A DNA stretch of 52,607 nucleotides from Candidatus Melainabacteria bacterium (GCA_013288645.1 JABDBL010000016.1:1-52607), one strand, 5' to 3'. Positions 19,013 through 28,579 are shown, numbered from the stretch's first letter. Program-made: numbers and translations. Notes: a model not told the origin generated them from the sequence alone.

Positions 19013-20605
19013 ATGCTACAACCAAATGCTATCAACCATTCTTCGACTTTAAACAGACTTCAGGGTCCTGTAAGGGTTTTGGTTGTTCACAATATACCGC
19101 CAGAAGCAACAAAATTAGGAAACGAATTAATTGCCCAAGGTATAAAGATCGATTGGGTCGAAACTGTAGATGAAGCAGTCAAAAAAGTTAAAAGCGGAAA
19201 TTTTGATGCTGTTCTACTCGATATATCTCAGAAAAGCACAACTGCTGTAGAATCAATCCGCATCATTCGTATGCAAAATCGCAATTTGCCAATTGTTGTT
19301 CTGTCAGACAGAGACGACAAAATACTGGCTTTAGAAACATTAAAAGTTGGCGCTCAAGATTATTTAATAAATGACAAAGTCAAAAGCGAATCTATTGCTC
19401 GTTGTTTAAGATATGCCATCGAAAGACAAAGAATTAGATATGAAATACTCCTAGAAGGAGAGCGCTCAACTAGACTAATTTTAGAAAATTCCTTACAAGC
19501 ATTTTTAGCCATGGACCAAAATGGTATTGTTTTAGATTGGAATCTAAGAGCAGAAGGACTCTTCGGCTGGAGTAGGCATGAAGCTATAGGCAAATCCATC
19601 AAAGACTTAATTCGCCCATCACCGACTCGAGACGTGTATCTTGAGAACCTAGACAAAGTTCTCTCCGACTCTCCAGAAAGTATTTTGAACAAGCGCATGG
19701 AAGTATATGCCCTACACAAAGATGGACATCAGTTCCCTATAGAGTTCGGCATATTCCGCATCAAAGATAAGTCTGATTATCTTTATTGCACATTTATTAA
19801 TGACATCAGTGACCGCAAAGAAATTGAAAGAAAGACAAAACAACTAAACGAAGAATTAGAAAGGAGGGTGCAAGAGCGCACTGCCGAATTAGTGCGGTCA
19901 AACGAGGAATTACAACAATTCGCTAAAATTGCCTCCCACGATTTGCAAGAACCCCTACGCGCCGTGCAAGGATTTGCCCAACTACTAGCTCGTCGTTATC
20001 AAGGTCAAATCGACTTAGACGGTCAGCAATTCATAGAATTTATCCTCGATGGAACTGAGCGCATGCAGAGGTTAATCCAGTCAGTTCTTGAACACTCTAA
20101 TATTTCTAGCAACGAACAAGAGATTGAATCAATAGAAGTATCTTCTGTTATAAGAGAAGTAATGAAAAATCTAAATCAATCAATCATTGACAGTAAGGCA
20201 ACCATTATTTTTGGTGACCTTCCTACAATACCGGTTGAGCGATCTCAACTTGTACAACTTTTTCAAAACTTAATAAGCAATGCCATTAAATATGCAGGAG
20301 ATAAAACTCCATATATTGTCATTTCTAGCGAGAAAAGTGTTGACGAGTGGTTGTTTTCCGTACAAGATAATGGTATCGGTATTGACAAGAAATATACCGA
20401 TCGCATATTTGATATGTTCGCCAGACTGCATGGTCGGATAAAATATTCTGGTACTGGTATGGGTTTAGCAATATGCAAAAAGATCGTCACTGCCAATGGT
20501 GGCAAAATATGGATGGAGTCAGAAATTGGAGAAGGCTCCATATTCTTTTTTACGTTACCAGTGAAAAAGGAACCTAAAAATAATAGATTGGAGGAAACTA
20601 TTTAG
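19013..20605 (+). CDS. Receiver-PAS hybrid sensor histidine kinase
   Basis: 530 residues, no membrane segment. Order: receiver domain about 18-135 (Asp70 at the phosphorylation site, but the acidic pair at the end of strand 1 is replaced by VVHN, so it may be degenerate); PAS domain about 150-270; coiled coil 270-300; HisKA with His309 (ASHDLQEPLRAV); HATPase with N box NLISNAIKYA, DNGIGID and GTGMGLAICKKI. This resembles cyanobacterial phytochrome-class kinase output. The response regulator gene starts 32 bases downstream, so the two form one signalling operon. The signal is unknown. Confidence 0.93.
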   Translation: MLQPNAINHSSTLNRLQGPVRVLVVHNIPPEATKLGNELIAQGIKIDWVETVDEAVKKVKSGNFDAVLLDISQKSTTAVESIRIIRMQNRNLPIVVLSDRDDKILALETLKVGAQDYLINDKVKSESIARCLRYAIERQRIRYEILLEGERSTRLILENSLQAFLAMDQNGIVLDWNLRAEGLFGWSRHEAIGKSIKDLIRPSPTRDVYLENLDKVLSDSPESILNKRMEVYALHKDGHQFPIEFGIFRIKDKSDYLYCTFINDISDRKEIERKTKQLNEELERRVQERTAELVRSNEELQQFAKIASHDLQEPLRAVQGFAQLLARRYQGQIDLDGQQFIEFILDGTERMQRLIQSVLEHSNISSNEQEIESIEVSSVIREVMKNLNQSIIDSKATIIFGDLPTIPVERSQLVQLFQNLISNAIKYAGDKTPYIVISSEKSVDEWLFSVQDNGIGIDKKYTDRIFDMFARLHGRIKYSGTGMGLAICKKIVTANGGKIWMESEIGEGSIFFFTLPVKKEPKNNRLEETI

Positions 20606-20637
20606 ACTAAAAAATTGAGTAATGAAGGGAAAACACA

Positions 20638-21465
20638 ATGAACGAACTAAATAGCAAAATTCATAACGAAAAAATACATGTTTTACTTGTAGAAGATAGT
20701 CCTTCTGATGTGCGCCTTACCCAGGAAGCACTAAAAGATTCAGGACTCATTTATGAGCTATCCCTAGCAAATGATGGTGAAGAAGCAATGAATTTCCTTC
20801 ATCAACAAAAAATGTCTGCTTTTAGCAAACTTCCTGACGTCATTCTTCTAGATCTAAATATGCCTAGAAAAACCGGTCACGAAGTCCTAGCTGAAATAAA
20901 GGCAGACCCTAAACTAACAACCATTCCAATAGTACTGCTTACCGTTTCTCAGCAAGATAGAGACATTATGGAAGCTTTGCGGCTCAAAATGAATTATTAT
21001 CTTTGCAAGCCTGTAGATGCTATCCAGTTATCAGCTTTATTAAAAGCCATTTTTGCTCTTCAAAAAGAAGACTATAGCAAAACAGACCATGGACAACTAG
21101 CCAAAGAAGATCTGCACATCCGTCTTGTTTTGGCGGGCAACCCACACACATCTGGTTTTGTTTTAGCAAATTTAGCAAAAGAAGATAATATGCACGTGCG
21201 CTCACGCGTGGCAGAAAATCCGGCTACCCCATCTGACATATTGGAGCTTTTATCGCAGGATAAACATGTCAACGTACGATTGAGCGTAACAGAAAATCCT
21301 AATGCTCCAAAACCAATCCTGGAAAAATTAGCTCAAGATGAAAGCGAAGATGTTCGGCTTGGTATGGCTGAGAACCCGGACATACCAGCAGAAATACTAC
21401 AGTCTCTCGCGGCGGATGAAAACATTTTTGTCGCGACCTGTGCTGCTAAAACTTTGGCTCAATAA
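20638..21465 (+). CDS. Rcp1-like response regulator fused to leucine-rich-variant (LRV) repeats
   Basis: 275 residues. Residues 13-140 are a receiver of the cyanobacterial Rcp1 type: E19/D20, phospho-Asp72, Thr102 and Lys124 are present, so phosphorylation is likely. Residues about 160-275 hold four to five repeats of about 24-26 residues with consensus VR..VAENP..P..IL..LA.DE, matching LRV/HEAT-like repeats. There is no DNA-binding domain, so output is probably by protein contact. A GAAGGGA ribosome-binding site precedes the ATG. It is cotranscribed with the kinase. It could be a scaffold or adaptor. Confidence 0.88.
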   Translation: MNELNSKIHNEKIHVLLVEDSPSDVRLTQEALKDSGLIYELSLANDGEEAMNFLHQQKMSAFSKLPDVILLDLNMPRKTGHEVLAEIKADPKLTTIPIVLLTVSQQDRDIMEALRLKMNYYLCKPVDAIQLSALLKAIFALQKEDYSKTDHGQLAKEDLHIRLVLAGNPHTSGFVLANLAKEDNMHVRSRVAENPATPSDILELLSQDKHVNVRLSVTENPNAPKPILEKLAQDESEDVRLGMAENPDIPAEILQSLAADENIFVATCAAKTLAQ

Positions 21466-21474
21466 TCTATATAT

Positions 21475-22014
21475 ATGCGCTGCCTCGCTCTCGCTCTGCT
21501 CGGCTCAACGCGCGTTCCCTAACCCGTTCCTCTCCCGCCGCCTCACCGTCGCCGTCCGCTCCACTTCTCCATTCTATTTTAATCATATGCGCTGCCTCGC
21601 TCTCGCTCTGCTCGGCTCAACGCGCGTTCCCTAACCCGTTCCTCTCCCGCCGCCTCACCGTCGCCGTCCGCTCCACTTCTCCATTCTATTTTAATCATAT
21701 GCGCTGCCTCGCTCTCGCTCTGCTCGGCTCAACGCGCGTTCCCTAACCCGTTCCTCTCCCGCCGCCTCACCGTCGCCGTCCGCTCCACTTCTCCATTCTA
21801 TTTTAATCATATGCGCTGCCTCGCTCTCGCTCTGCTCGGCTCAACGCGCGTTCCCTAACCCGTTCCTCTCCCGCCGCCTCACCGTCGCCGTCCGCTCCAC
21901 TTCTCCATTCTATTTTAATCATATGCGCTGCCTCGCTCTCGCTCTGCTCGGCTCAACGCGCGTTCCCTAACCCATTCCTCTCCCGCCGCCTCACCGTCGC
22001 CGTCCGCTCCACTG
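21475..22014 (+). repeat. Five-copy near-identical 112-bp tandem repeat array
   Basis: The motif TGCCTCGCTCTCGC recurs at 21481, 21593, 21705, 21817 and 21929, exactly 112 bp apart. Units are G+C-rich (GGCTCAACGCGCGT, CCGCCGCCTCACCGTCGCCG) with an A+T-rich joint (ATTCTATTTTAATCATATG). The copies are almost identical; the fifth shows cccattcc for cccgttcc and lacks the joint, ending in CCACTGAATTTCC. The array fills the gap between the convergent response-regulator and TPR-protein genes. It is not a CRISPR: there are no unique spacers. It is the same family as the repeats at 3551 and in the ribosomal-protein run. Confidence 0.95.
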
Positions 22015-22034
22015 AATTTCCTGCTAACCTTCAT

Positions 22035-24269
22035 CTACTTCCGGGCTAAAGGATATAATTCTTCGATAGGAATTATTCCATTTCTATCTTTGTTTAAACC
22101 TACAATTTTCATTTTTTTCGGCAAATTAGGATCAGCTGCCAAGGCTCTTTCTTTCAAACCTTGAGCAATTGCATGTTGGCCTGCCGCCTCTTGAACAACA
22201 CTATATAAATACATAGTTGGAGGGTCATTAGGCCGATCATGAAGAGTTAATTTGCTCCATTGCAGGGCTTCATTCAAGTGTCCGGTAGCTAATGCTGCTT
22301 GGGCAAAAAGCAGACGCAAGTTGTGAGTAGGACAAACTGATATGCCCATTTTAGCTGTATTATAGGCAGCATTAATAAGTTGAGGACTAGCCACACCTAA
22401 CTCAGCTTGGACGACAGGTTCAACAAAATCTGGATTAGTTCTATCACGCTGATAAACTTTATTCAGATGAATCAAGGCCTTTAGATATTCACCGGAAGCA
22501 TTCCAAATTTTACCCATGATCAGATTCAACATCACACTATCGGGGTTTATTTTTAATGCCTTTTCGGTTAGCTCTTTCGCTTCTTTATATTCGCCTAAAT
22601 TAGCCAAAACAGACGCAAGATCACGTTCAGTTTCAAATATTGCTAATATACCTAAATGCTGTGATTTGGCTAATGAATATGCTTTTTCTAAATAGTTTTT
22701 AGCTTCCCTAAATCTAGCTATAGAGTAAGATGCATTCTTCTTAACCGGAATATAAGCTGTACCAAGAGCATAATATGCTGGTTGGCAGCTCTTATCCAGT
22801 GTAATGGCTTTTTTGGCCAGATCGACACCCTTATCCTCTTTATGCGCTTTGACTAATGCTAAACCAAGCATCCCCTTGGCCCAAGCATCACCTTGATTCA
22901 CTTTTGTTGCTGATTTAAACAAAGTAATATCTGAACGAAAATCAAGACTTCGAAGAACAGTACCAGCAATCAGTACAACTAACAAAACAATCGTGAATAC
23001 TCTAATTCTATTGTTTGATTGCCACTCAAACAACCATGGCTTAAGAATACTAGCAACGAAGAGTGAAAGACCTGTAATAGGTAAATAAAAACGCCAGTCT
23101 GCAATAATTTCATTTTGGACAAAGAATACCGGTGGCAAATAACTCAAAATAGCTATGGCCAAACCCAGAGCGGCCAACGGCTGCTTTCTAAATCTATAAA
23201 CTCCATAAGCAGCTAATCCTAAAACAAGAATTCCCAAAATAGTCAAAGGGTCAATAAAACTACTGACAATACTGAATGGAGGAAAAATACTTAAACCAAC
23301 TGGCAACAAAAAGCAGCGTAAATAATAAGCTAAAACACTGTGGAATTGGCTAGCCACATAAATTTGCCGAGTTTGCAGGGGCAAAACAAAGCCATTACTA
23401 TAGTCAGCACTATAGCCAAACCTGGGCAGCCATAGCACTAATCCAAATAGTAATAGAACAACAAAAAGTTCTCCCCACTTATGTTTGGCCCATTCGCCAT
23501 ATGAAATATTGACCGGCTTAACCAAAATAGCTATCAAAAACATTATTGCTGGAATGGCCAGCGACTGAGGACCGCAGAATATAGCCTGCAAGAAGAAGAA
23601 GAAGGTCAGCAAATAATTACGAAGCATAACTGTTATCTTCGTGGTCAGGAATGCCCAAAGAAAGAAATTGAGTGTTAGAAAAAAATTACACGCAGTGAGA
23701 GTGGCTTGTCGTCCAACAATATGTACAACTGCTTCTGAAGCCAATGGATGACAAGCCAGCAAACCTGCTGCTAATAAAGCGACTTCATGTACCGGTTCTC
23801 TTTGCCCATCATCCTGCCAAAAATATCTCGCTAAGGTATAAACAAAAATGTAAAAATAACAGCAGCTAAGAAAATGCAGAATAATATTTACTATGTGATA
23901 CCAACTTGGATCAAAGGTGAAATTCTGCAAATCATAAACAAAACTAGCTGTAATCCAGGGTTGCGACAAAGGTTGACTTAAAGCTTTTACAATTAAATTG
24001 GACCAAAAACTCTCTTCGCCAAATTTGATCGCCAAAAAATGGTCTACATAGTGATCATTGAAAACAAATTGACCAATAACACTTGCACCATAAGCCAATA
24101 AAATAATTAGGCAAAGAATTCCTGCATGAATTGCCAATCTTTTATAATTAGTTCTTTGTGGGCGAACTTCGCTCAACAAAGAAGCAGACGGAACTCTGGT
24201 TGGCCTTACCCTAGAGAGTTTAGAAATATCTATACCTTTAATAATGGGTTTTTTAGGAGGCTCGGTCAT
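22035..24269 (-). CDS. TMTC-like polytopic membrane protein with C-terminal TPR repeats
   Basis: 744 residues. A short cytosolic N-terminus is followed by about ten hydrophobic segments from residue 48 to 430, including HPLASEAVVHIVGRQATL and a late loop ADWRFYLPITGLSL, which resemble the GT-C/DUF1736 core of TMTC and related dolichol- or polyprenyl-sugar-dependent transferases. Residues about 460-740 are TPR repeats (DAWAKGMLGLALVKAHKED, NPDSVMLNLIMGKIWNASG). It may glycosylate exported proteins; the classic catalytic acidic loop was not verified. It is convergent with the response regulator across the tandem array. Confidence 0.75.
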   Translation of the reverse strand: MTEPPKKPIIKGIDISKLSRVRPTRVPSASLLSEVRPQRTNYKRLAIHAGILCLIILLAYGASVIGQFVFNDHYVDHFLAIKFGEESFWSNLIVKALSQPLSQPWITASFVYDLQNFTFDPSWYHIVNIILHFLSCCYFYIFVYTLARYFWQDDGQREPVHEVALLAAGLLACHPLASEAVVHIVGRQATLTACNFFLTLNFFLWAFLTTKITVMLRNYLLTFFFFLQAIFCGPQSLAIPAIMFLIAILVKPVNISYGEWAKHKWGELFVVLLLFGLVLWLPRFGYSADYSNGFVLPLQTRQIYVASQFHSVLAYYLRCFLLPVGLSIFPPFSIVSSFIDPLTILGILVLGLAAYGVYRFRKQPLAALGLAIAILSYLPPVFFVQNEIIADWRFYLPITGLSLFVASILKPWLFEWQSNNRIRVFTIVLLVVLIAGTVLRSLDFRSDITLFKSATKVNQGDAWAKGMLGLALVKAHKEDKGVDLAKKAITLDKSCQPAYYALGTAYIPVKKNASYSIARFREAKNYLEKAYSLAKSQHLGILAIFETERDLASVLANLGEYKEAKELTEKALKINPDSVMLNLIMGKIWNASGEYLKALIHLNKVYQRDRTNPDFVEPVVQAELGVASPQLINAAYNTAKMGISVCPTHNLRLLFAQAALATGHLNEALQWSKLTLHDRPNDPPTMYLYSVVQEAAGQHAIAQGLKERALAADPNLPKKMKIVGLNKDRNGIIPIEELYPLARK

Positions 24270-24350
24270 AATTTAGTAAGTTGCTCAAAATTTAGGCTAT
24301 GCTCTTCAGTGCTACAATTTTAGTCCTTTCAGCAGAAAACTCCTATTCAA

Positions 24351-24611
24351 ATGACAAAAAATTCTGAATCCGAAGCACAAAAAGCTGAATCCTGGCAAGC
24401 ACTAAAAGCATTTCTCATACCAGTCACTCTTTTTCTTGCTTGTATCGGCGCAGCCGCCGGCACTTTTCTTATTTACAACCAAGAATCTCTCGGTTGGATC
24501 TTTATTTTCGTTTCTGGAGTGACAATAATACTTGACTTTATCGGTCTCATTCGCTTCCAAAACAAATGGCGAGCCAAAGGCATCCTGCCTAAGGAAGAAA
24601 GCAATGAATAA
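24351..24611 (+). CDS. Small two-helix membrane protein
   Basis: 86 residues with two hydrophobic segments (about 20-42 and 49-66) and charged ends. It is not assigned to a family. The next membrane protein starts within its last codons (8-bp overlap, ATGAATAA), showing co-translation of the pair. It is divergent from the TPR membrane protein. Confidence 0.7.
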   Translation: MTKNSESEAQKAESWQALKAFLIPVTLFLACIGAAAGTFLIYNQESLGWIFIFVSGVTIILDFIGLIRFQNKWRAKGILPKEESNE

Positions 24612-25020
24612 GATAGGCTGGTTGACTATTTCGCGCATTATTTTAATTACGCTAACTGTGATTAATATTGTGTATTCTGGGTATTGTATTTATCAGGCAG
24701 CTCAGCCAGCTGAAAGTACAAATAATTTGGCAGCTCTAGTAGTGCTGTTCGGTTTGCCGCACCTGTTTCTTTTACTTGGAGGACTGCTTGGTTTAATTTT
24801 ACCCGGCGTGTCGGGATTGATTTGTCTTTTCAGCTTTTACCCAGACTTTCCATTTTTCTTCTTGATGGGCAGCTCATTTTTAAGCCCCCTAAAATTATCT
24901 AGATATATGTCCTTCGGCGAATGTCGTATGACCAATGCTTTGGCAAATCTTGCTTTTGTAACTGGGATCATGGCCTTCCACATTTCCAGTTTCAAACACT
25001 GGCTTAAAACTAATCCCTAA
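24604..25020 (+). CDS. Hypothetical membrane protein
   Basis: 138 residues from the ATG at 24604; longer readings of this frame lie inside the upstream gene. Four hydrophobic stretches (about 7-28, 43-68, 73-90 and 110-130) suggest an integral membrane protein. No family was recognised. The overlap with the preceding small membrane gene implies joint expression. It ends 58 bp from the convergent rpsI stop; no terminator hairpin is visible there. Confidence 0.7.
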   Translation: MNKIGWLTISRIILITLTVINIVYSGYCIYQAAQPAESTNNLAALVVLFGLPHLFLLLGGLLGLILPGVSGLICLFSFYPDFPFFFLMGSSFLSPLKLSRYMSFGECRMTNALANLAFVTGIMAFHISSFKHWLKTNP

Positions 25021-25078
25021 AAGTCAGTTCAAGACACCAATCATCAAGATCACTATTTCCCAATAGAACAATTTAAGT

Positions 25079-25477
25079 TTAGCGTTTGGAGAATTGGAAG
25101 CGCTTTCTTGCTCTCTTACGTCCGTATTTTTTACGCTCTTTTTCACGCGGATCACGTGTTAGCAAACCACTCTGACGCAATGTTGGTCTGTCTTGGGGCA
25201 AAGCTTTAGCTAGAGCTCTAGTAATACCGTGACGCAATGCATCTATTTGGCCGGAAATTCCACCACCAGAGACGATAGCAATAACGTTGTAACGTCCATT
25301 TGCATCCAACGCTTGAAATGGTTCATGAACAACTTTATCTAAGCCAACCCGTCCACCTATATAATCCGCAAGCGAATGCCCATTAACAGTGATATCGCCT
25401 TGACCAGGGACTAAACGGACACGCGCACAAGCAGTCTTTCTGCGTCCGGTACCATAATATTGAATAACACTAGTCAT
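25079..25477 (-). CDS. rpsI: 30S ribosomal protein S9
   Basis: 132 residues, full length. [19 protein letters not shown] at the start and the basic tail [14 protein letters not shown] are diagnostic; the tail reaches the P-site tRNA. It is the last gene of the minus-strand ribosomal run, 26 bases after rplM. No rpmE follows, unlike the cyanobacterial truA-rplM-rpsI-rpmE order. Confidence 0.98.
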   Translation of the reverse strand: MTSVIQYYGTGRRKTACARVRLVPGQGDITVNGHSLADYIGGRVGLDKVVHEPFQALDANGRYNVIAIVSGGGISGQIDALRHGITRALAKALPQDRPTLRQSGLLTRDPREKERKKYGRKRARKRFQFSKR

Positions 25478-25503
25478 TATAATTTGCTCTTTCCTTAACT
25501 TTT

Positions 25504-26040
25504 CTAACTTGCTTTGGTTATTTCATAGACAGATGGACTCTGTGCTTCGTGAGGATGCTCAGCTCCTGCATAAACTTTGAGTTTAGTGAACTGTTTATCG
25601 CCTAAGCGATTATGAGGGATCATACCTCTAACGGCCTTTTCAAGAATAGCTTCAGGACGACGACCGCGCAAAGAGCGCAAAGTTTCTTCCTTAAAACCAT
25701 GAGGAAAACCGGAATGGGAGCGATAAAGCTTCTGCTCTTCTTTTTTACCAGTTACTTTTATTTTTTCAGCATTGATAATAATAACGTGATCGCCATGGTC
25801 TACATGCAAGCTGAATTCAGGCTTATGTTTGCCACGCAATAAATTGGCTACTTGCACCGCTAATTTGCCAAGTATTTTGCCTTCAGCGTCAACTACATGC
25901 CAATTTCTTACAATATCGGCCGATTTTTTTTCTGACTTAGCAGACTCAGATTTAGCCGCAGACACCTTTTGAGCCTTAACAGTGGCTTCCTTTGTTTTTT
26001 CTGATTTTTTGGTTTCTGCTTTAGCAGGATCAGTACTCAC
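25504..26040 (-). CDS. rplM: 50S ribosomal protein L13 with N-terminal extension
   Basis: 178 residues against about 145 in the family. The core ([51 protein letters not shown]) starts near residue 45; residues 1-44 are a Lys/Ala/Ser/Glu-rich low-complexity extension. A GTG at 26040 is the start, 7 bases after GGAG, and it lies within the end of truA (11-bp overlap), so the two genes are coupled. L13 is an early 50S assembly protein. Confidence 0.96.
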   Translation of the reverse strand: MSTDPAKAETKKSEKTKEATVKAQKVSAAKSESAKSEKKSADIVRNWHVVDAEGKILGKLAVQVANLLRGKHKPEFSLHVDHGDHVIIINAEKIKVTGKKEEQKLYRSHSGFPHGFKEETLRSLRGRRPEAILEKAVRGMIPHNRLGDKQFTKLKVYAGAEHPHEAQSPSVYEITKAS

Positions 26041-26893
26041 TTAGTATCTCCTCGTTCCTCTTGTCTACTTGGTCATTAAAATTAGCCAATTTAAAGATAT
26101 TTATATATGGCTCAGGATATTTCACCGAAACCAAGCTCAATCCTAGGGCTGGTGCTGTTGGACCGGCTAGCTTACGTTGGGCACCGATTAGAGCGGCTTT
26201 AAGACTATCTGCTGGTCTTTTTTTAAGCCCTATTTCAATTAAAGTACCCACAATAATGCGTATCATATTGTACACGAAGTGATCGGCTGCAATAATGAAT
26301 TCAAGCTCTCCTTCACCTAAATTCAACAATTTGGCATACTTTACCTCAATTATGGGGGAAGCCTTGTCTGAATTACTAGATTTAAAAGCGGAAAAATCGT
26401 GCACTCCCGGCAAACATGCAACCGCTTCTTTCATGGCTTCAATGTCTAATGGAGTACGTAGGAAATAATGGCTGTCTTGGCGCGAAGGTGAGCGCTGAGG
26501 TCGATTTAAAATTCTGTAGATATAATGTCTTTCTATAGCCTTAAAGCGTGCATGAAAGTCTGCTGGAACTAGCGCTGCTTGCCTTATACAGATATCGGTC
26601 GGCAAAATACCGTTTACTGACCAAGCAAAAGCCTGCGGATCAATATTTAGCCAATCTTTCGCCATCTCTTTTGGCAATTCAAAATGAGCTACTTGACCGG
26701 CCGCATGCACACCACTATCAGTGCGTCCGCTAAATATTGCCCTTAATGGTTTTTTTGTTTTTGTTGACTTAGCTAACCGAAAATAAATTGCTAATGCTTC
26801 TTCTAAAACAGACTGCACAGTGCGCAAATTTTTTTGAGACTGACTGCCGCAAAAGTCCTTGCCATTATATTCAAGCAAAAGAGCTATACGCAC
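26030..26893 (-). CDS. truA: tRNA pseudouridine(38-40) synthase TruA
   Basis: 287 residues. The catalytic aspartate lies in [18 protein letters not shown]; other family segments are [32 protein letters not shown] and [18 protein letters not shown]. It isomerises uridines at positions 38-40 of the anticodon arm. It uses a GTG start at 26893. rplM overlaps its end by 11 bp. A repeat-filled gap of 280 bp separates it from rplQ upstream. Confidence 0.95.
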   Translation of the reverse strand: MRIALLLEYNGKDFCGSQSQKNLRTVQSVLEEALAIYFRLAKSTKTKKPLRAIFSGRTDSGVHAAGQVAHFELPKEMAKDWLNIDPQAFAWSVNGILPTDICIRQAALVPADFHARFKAIERHYIYRILNRPQRSPSRQDSHYFLRTPLDIEAMKEAVACLPGVHDFSAFKSSNSDKASPIIEVKYAKLLNLGEGELEFIIAADHFVYNMIRIIVGTLIEIGLKKRPADSLKAALIGAQRKLAGPTAPALGLSLVSVKYPEPYINIFKLANFNDQVDKRNEEILSEY

Positions 26894-26924
26894 AAAATAA
26901 AGCCCTCAAAAGGAATAAATCGGA

Positions 26925-27145
26925 TTACAGCGGCGAACGGCGGCGAGGAGCCGGCGGCAGATGCAATGGCCCCGGAGGCACAATGGGCTCGGAGGCACAA
27001 TGGGCTCGGAGGCGTATGGTATACGCCGGAGTGGCACCATTGCTCATGCGCCGGAGTGGCACCATTGCTCATGTCCCGGAGCGGAAGCCATTGGTCATAC
27101 GCGCGTTGAGCCGAGCAGCGCAAAGGCGAGGCAGCGCATATGAAG
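26925..27145 (-). repeat. G+C-rich interspersed repeat with palindromic module (reverse orientation)
   Basis: The gap between rplQ and truA. Read on the minus strand it begins ATATGCGCTGCCTCGCC and has GCTCGGCTCAACGCGCGT, the same head as the 112-bp array, then a module with a perfect palindrome (27011-27027, GGCGTAT-GGT-ATACGCC) set in longer imperfect arms bounded by CAATGG/CCATTG. Parts of the arms are duplicated in tandem (CACAATGGGCTCGGAGG twice, GCCGGAGTGGCACCATTGCTCATG twice). Confidence 0.85.
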
Positions 27146-27173
27146 GGTTGACTTGCCTAACCAAGAACCGCAA

Positions 27174-27599
27174 TTAAACCAACTGGATAATAGCCATCGG
27201 TGTGGCGTCGCCACGACGGAAGCCCACTTTAAGAATACGAGTGTAGCCGCCTTTTCTGTCTTTATAGCGTGGGGCAATTTCGTCAAATACTTTTTTGACT
27301 ACATCACGATCATACAGAAATGCGTTTACCTGTCTACGCAAATGAACAGAGCGCGCCACTTCTTTTTTCGCTTTGTTATCGCCATCCTTGCTCTTTTTTA
27401 CAGCAGCAGGATAATCAGCAACATGGCCTTTCTTCCCACAAGTGATGATTTTCTCTACAGCCGGTCTCACTGCTCTAGCCTTAGCTACTGTAGTGATTAT
27501 TTCATTATGTCTAAGCAATTCTGTAGCCAAAGCTCTTAAAAGAGCTTTGCGTTGATCATATGGTTTGCTTAATTGATTACCCGGTACACGGTGACGCAT
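27174..27599 (-). CDS. rplQ: 50S ribosomal protein L17
   Basis: 141 residues against a typical 115-125. It has the N-terminal signature MRHRVPGNQLSKP and RKALLRALATELLRHNEIITT, and the C-terminal GGYTRILKVGFRRGDATPMA. Roughly 20 extra Lys/Asp-rich residues sit near 80-100 (AVKKSKDGDNKAKKEVAR). It is the last gene of the alpha operon block, 32 bases downstream of rpoA. Confidence 0.97.
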   Translation of the reverse strand: MRHRVPGNQLSKPYDQRKALLRALATELLRHNEIITTVAKARAVRPAVEKIITCGKKGHVADYPAAVKKSKDGDNKAKKEVARSVHLRRQVNAFLYDRDVVKKVFDEIAPRYKDRKGGYTRILKVGFRRGDATPMAIIQLV

Positions 27600-27631
27600 A
27601 AACTTGTCCCTTCAATTTATCCTTCTATACT

Positions 27632-28579
27632 TTAACGTTCTTTCGGTGTGTCAACTAAAGAAAGTCCGAATTGTTTCAGTCTTTCGATAACTTCATCGGC
27701 TGACTTTTTACCAAAATTTTTGATATTCATCAGATCGTCATAAGAAAGCTTCAGCAGCTCACCCAGTGAATTGATATTGGCTCTCTTCAAGCAATTGTAT
27801 GCACGGACAGAAAGTTCTAATTCTTCAATAGAAATGGAACTATGCTTACCATCAGTTTGAGCAGGTTGTGTAGCTACCGGCACCATTGGTTTGCCTGATA
27901 ATTCAGCAATGGGTACCAAATGTTCAATAACTTGGCGAGCCGCTTGCGATACTGCCTCTGTAGCATCGATAGAACCATTAGACCAAAGCTCAATTGAGAG
28001 TTTATCGTAATCAGTTGATTCACCAACGCGGGTTGGTTCAACTGTATAACTAACTTTGCGAACGGGCATGTATACAGCATCGATAGGCAAAATATCAATT
28101 GCTTGCTTGTAATGAGCATGGGCATCTGCTGGTACATAACCACGACCGCGTTCAATAGTTACTTCAGCGCGAATTCTACCGCCTTCTGCTAATGTGCAAA
28201 TTTGCCAATCTGGATTGATTACTGTGGCATCGGCTGGGCATATAAGGTCACGTCCTGTTACTGGACCTGGTCTATCTACATCAAGTTGAAGATATTGCGG
28301 ATCTGAACTGAATGTTTTTACAACCAAACCCTTCAGATTGAGCATGACATCAATAACATCTTCGACTACACCAGGAACGGTGGTGAATTCATGTGTGACA
28401 CCATCAATGCGCACAGCGGTGACAGCTGAACCATCGATAGAAGATAACAATACACGACGCAATGCATTACCGAGGGTTGTGCCATAACCACTTTCTAGTG
28501 GTTCAATAACAAATTTGCCGTAAATAGAACCGTCAGCACCGGTTTTGTTCTCTGAACACTTTATCTTTAATGGTTCCAT
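27632..28579 (-). CDS. rpoA: DNA-directed RNA polymerase subunit alpha
   Basis: 315 residues from the ATG at 28579, which has GGAG 5 bases upstream; a GTG at 28585 would overlap that site. The N-terminal assembly domain carries FVIEPLESGYGTTLGNALRRVLLSS and VEDVIDVMLNLKG. A linker around residue 230-245 (QPAQTDGKHSS) leads to the C-terminal domain for UP elements and activators (ELELSVRAYNCLKRANINSLGEL). It nucleates core RNA polymerase assembly. Confidence 0.98.
   Translation of the reverse strand: MEPLKIKCSENKTGADGSIYGKFVIEPLESGYGTTLGNALRRVLLSSIDGSAVTAVRIDGVTHEFTTVPGVVEDVIDVMLNLKGLVVKTFSSDPQYLQLDVDRPGPVTGRDLICPADATVINPDWQICTLAEGGRIRAEVTIERGRGYVPADAHAHYKQAIDILPIDAVYMPVRKVSYTVEPTRVGESTDYDKLSIELWSNGSIDATEAVSQAARQVIEHLVPIAELSGKPMVPVATQPAQTDGKHSSISIEELELSVRAYNCLKRANINSLGELLKLSYDDLMNIKNFGKKSADEVIERLKQFGLSLVDTPKER

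Noticed and set aside
21475..22014. CRISPR array
   Set aside because: The 112-bp units are contiguous and nearly identical with no unique spacers, and no cas genes are near.
26788..27177. Open frames in the repeat gap between rplQ and truA
   Set aside because: They arise from the G+C-rich repeat, overlap each other in several frames on both strands, and match no protein pattern.
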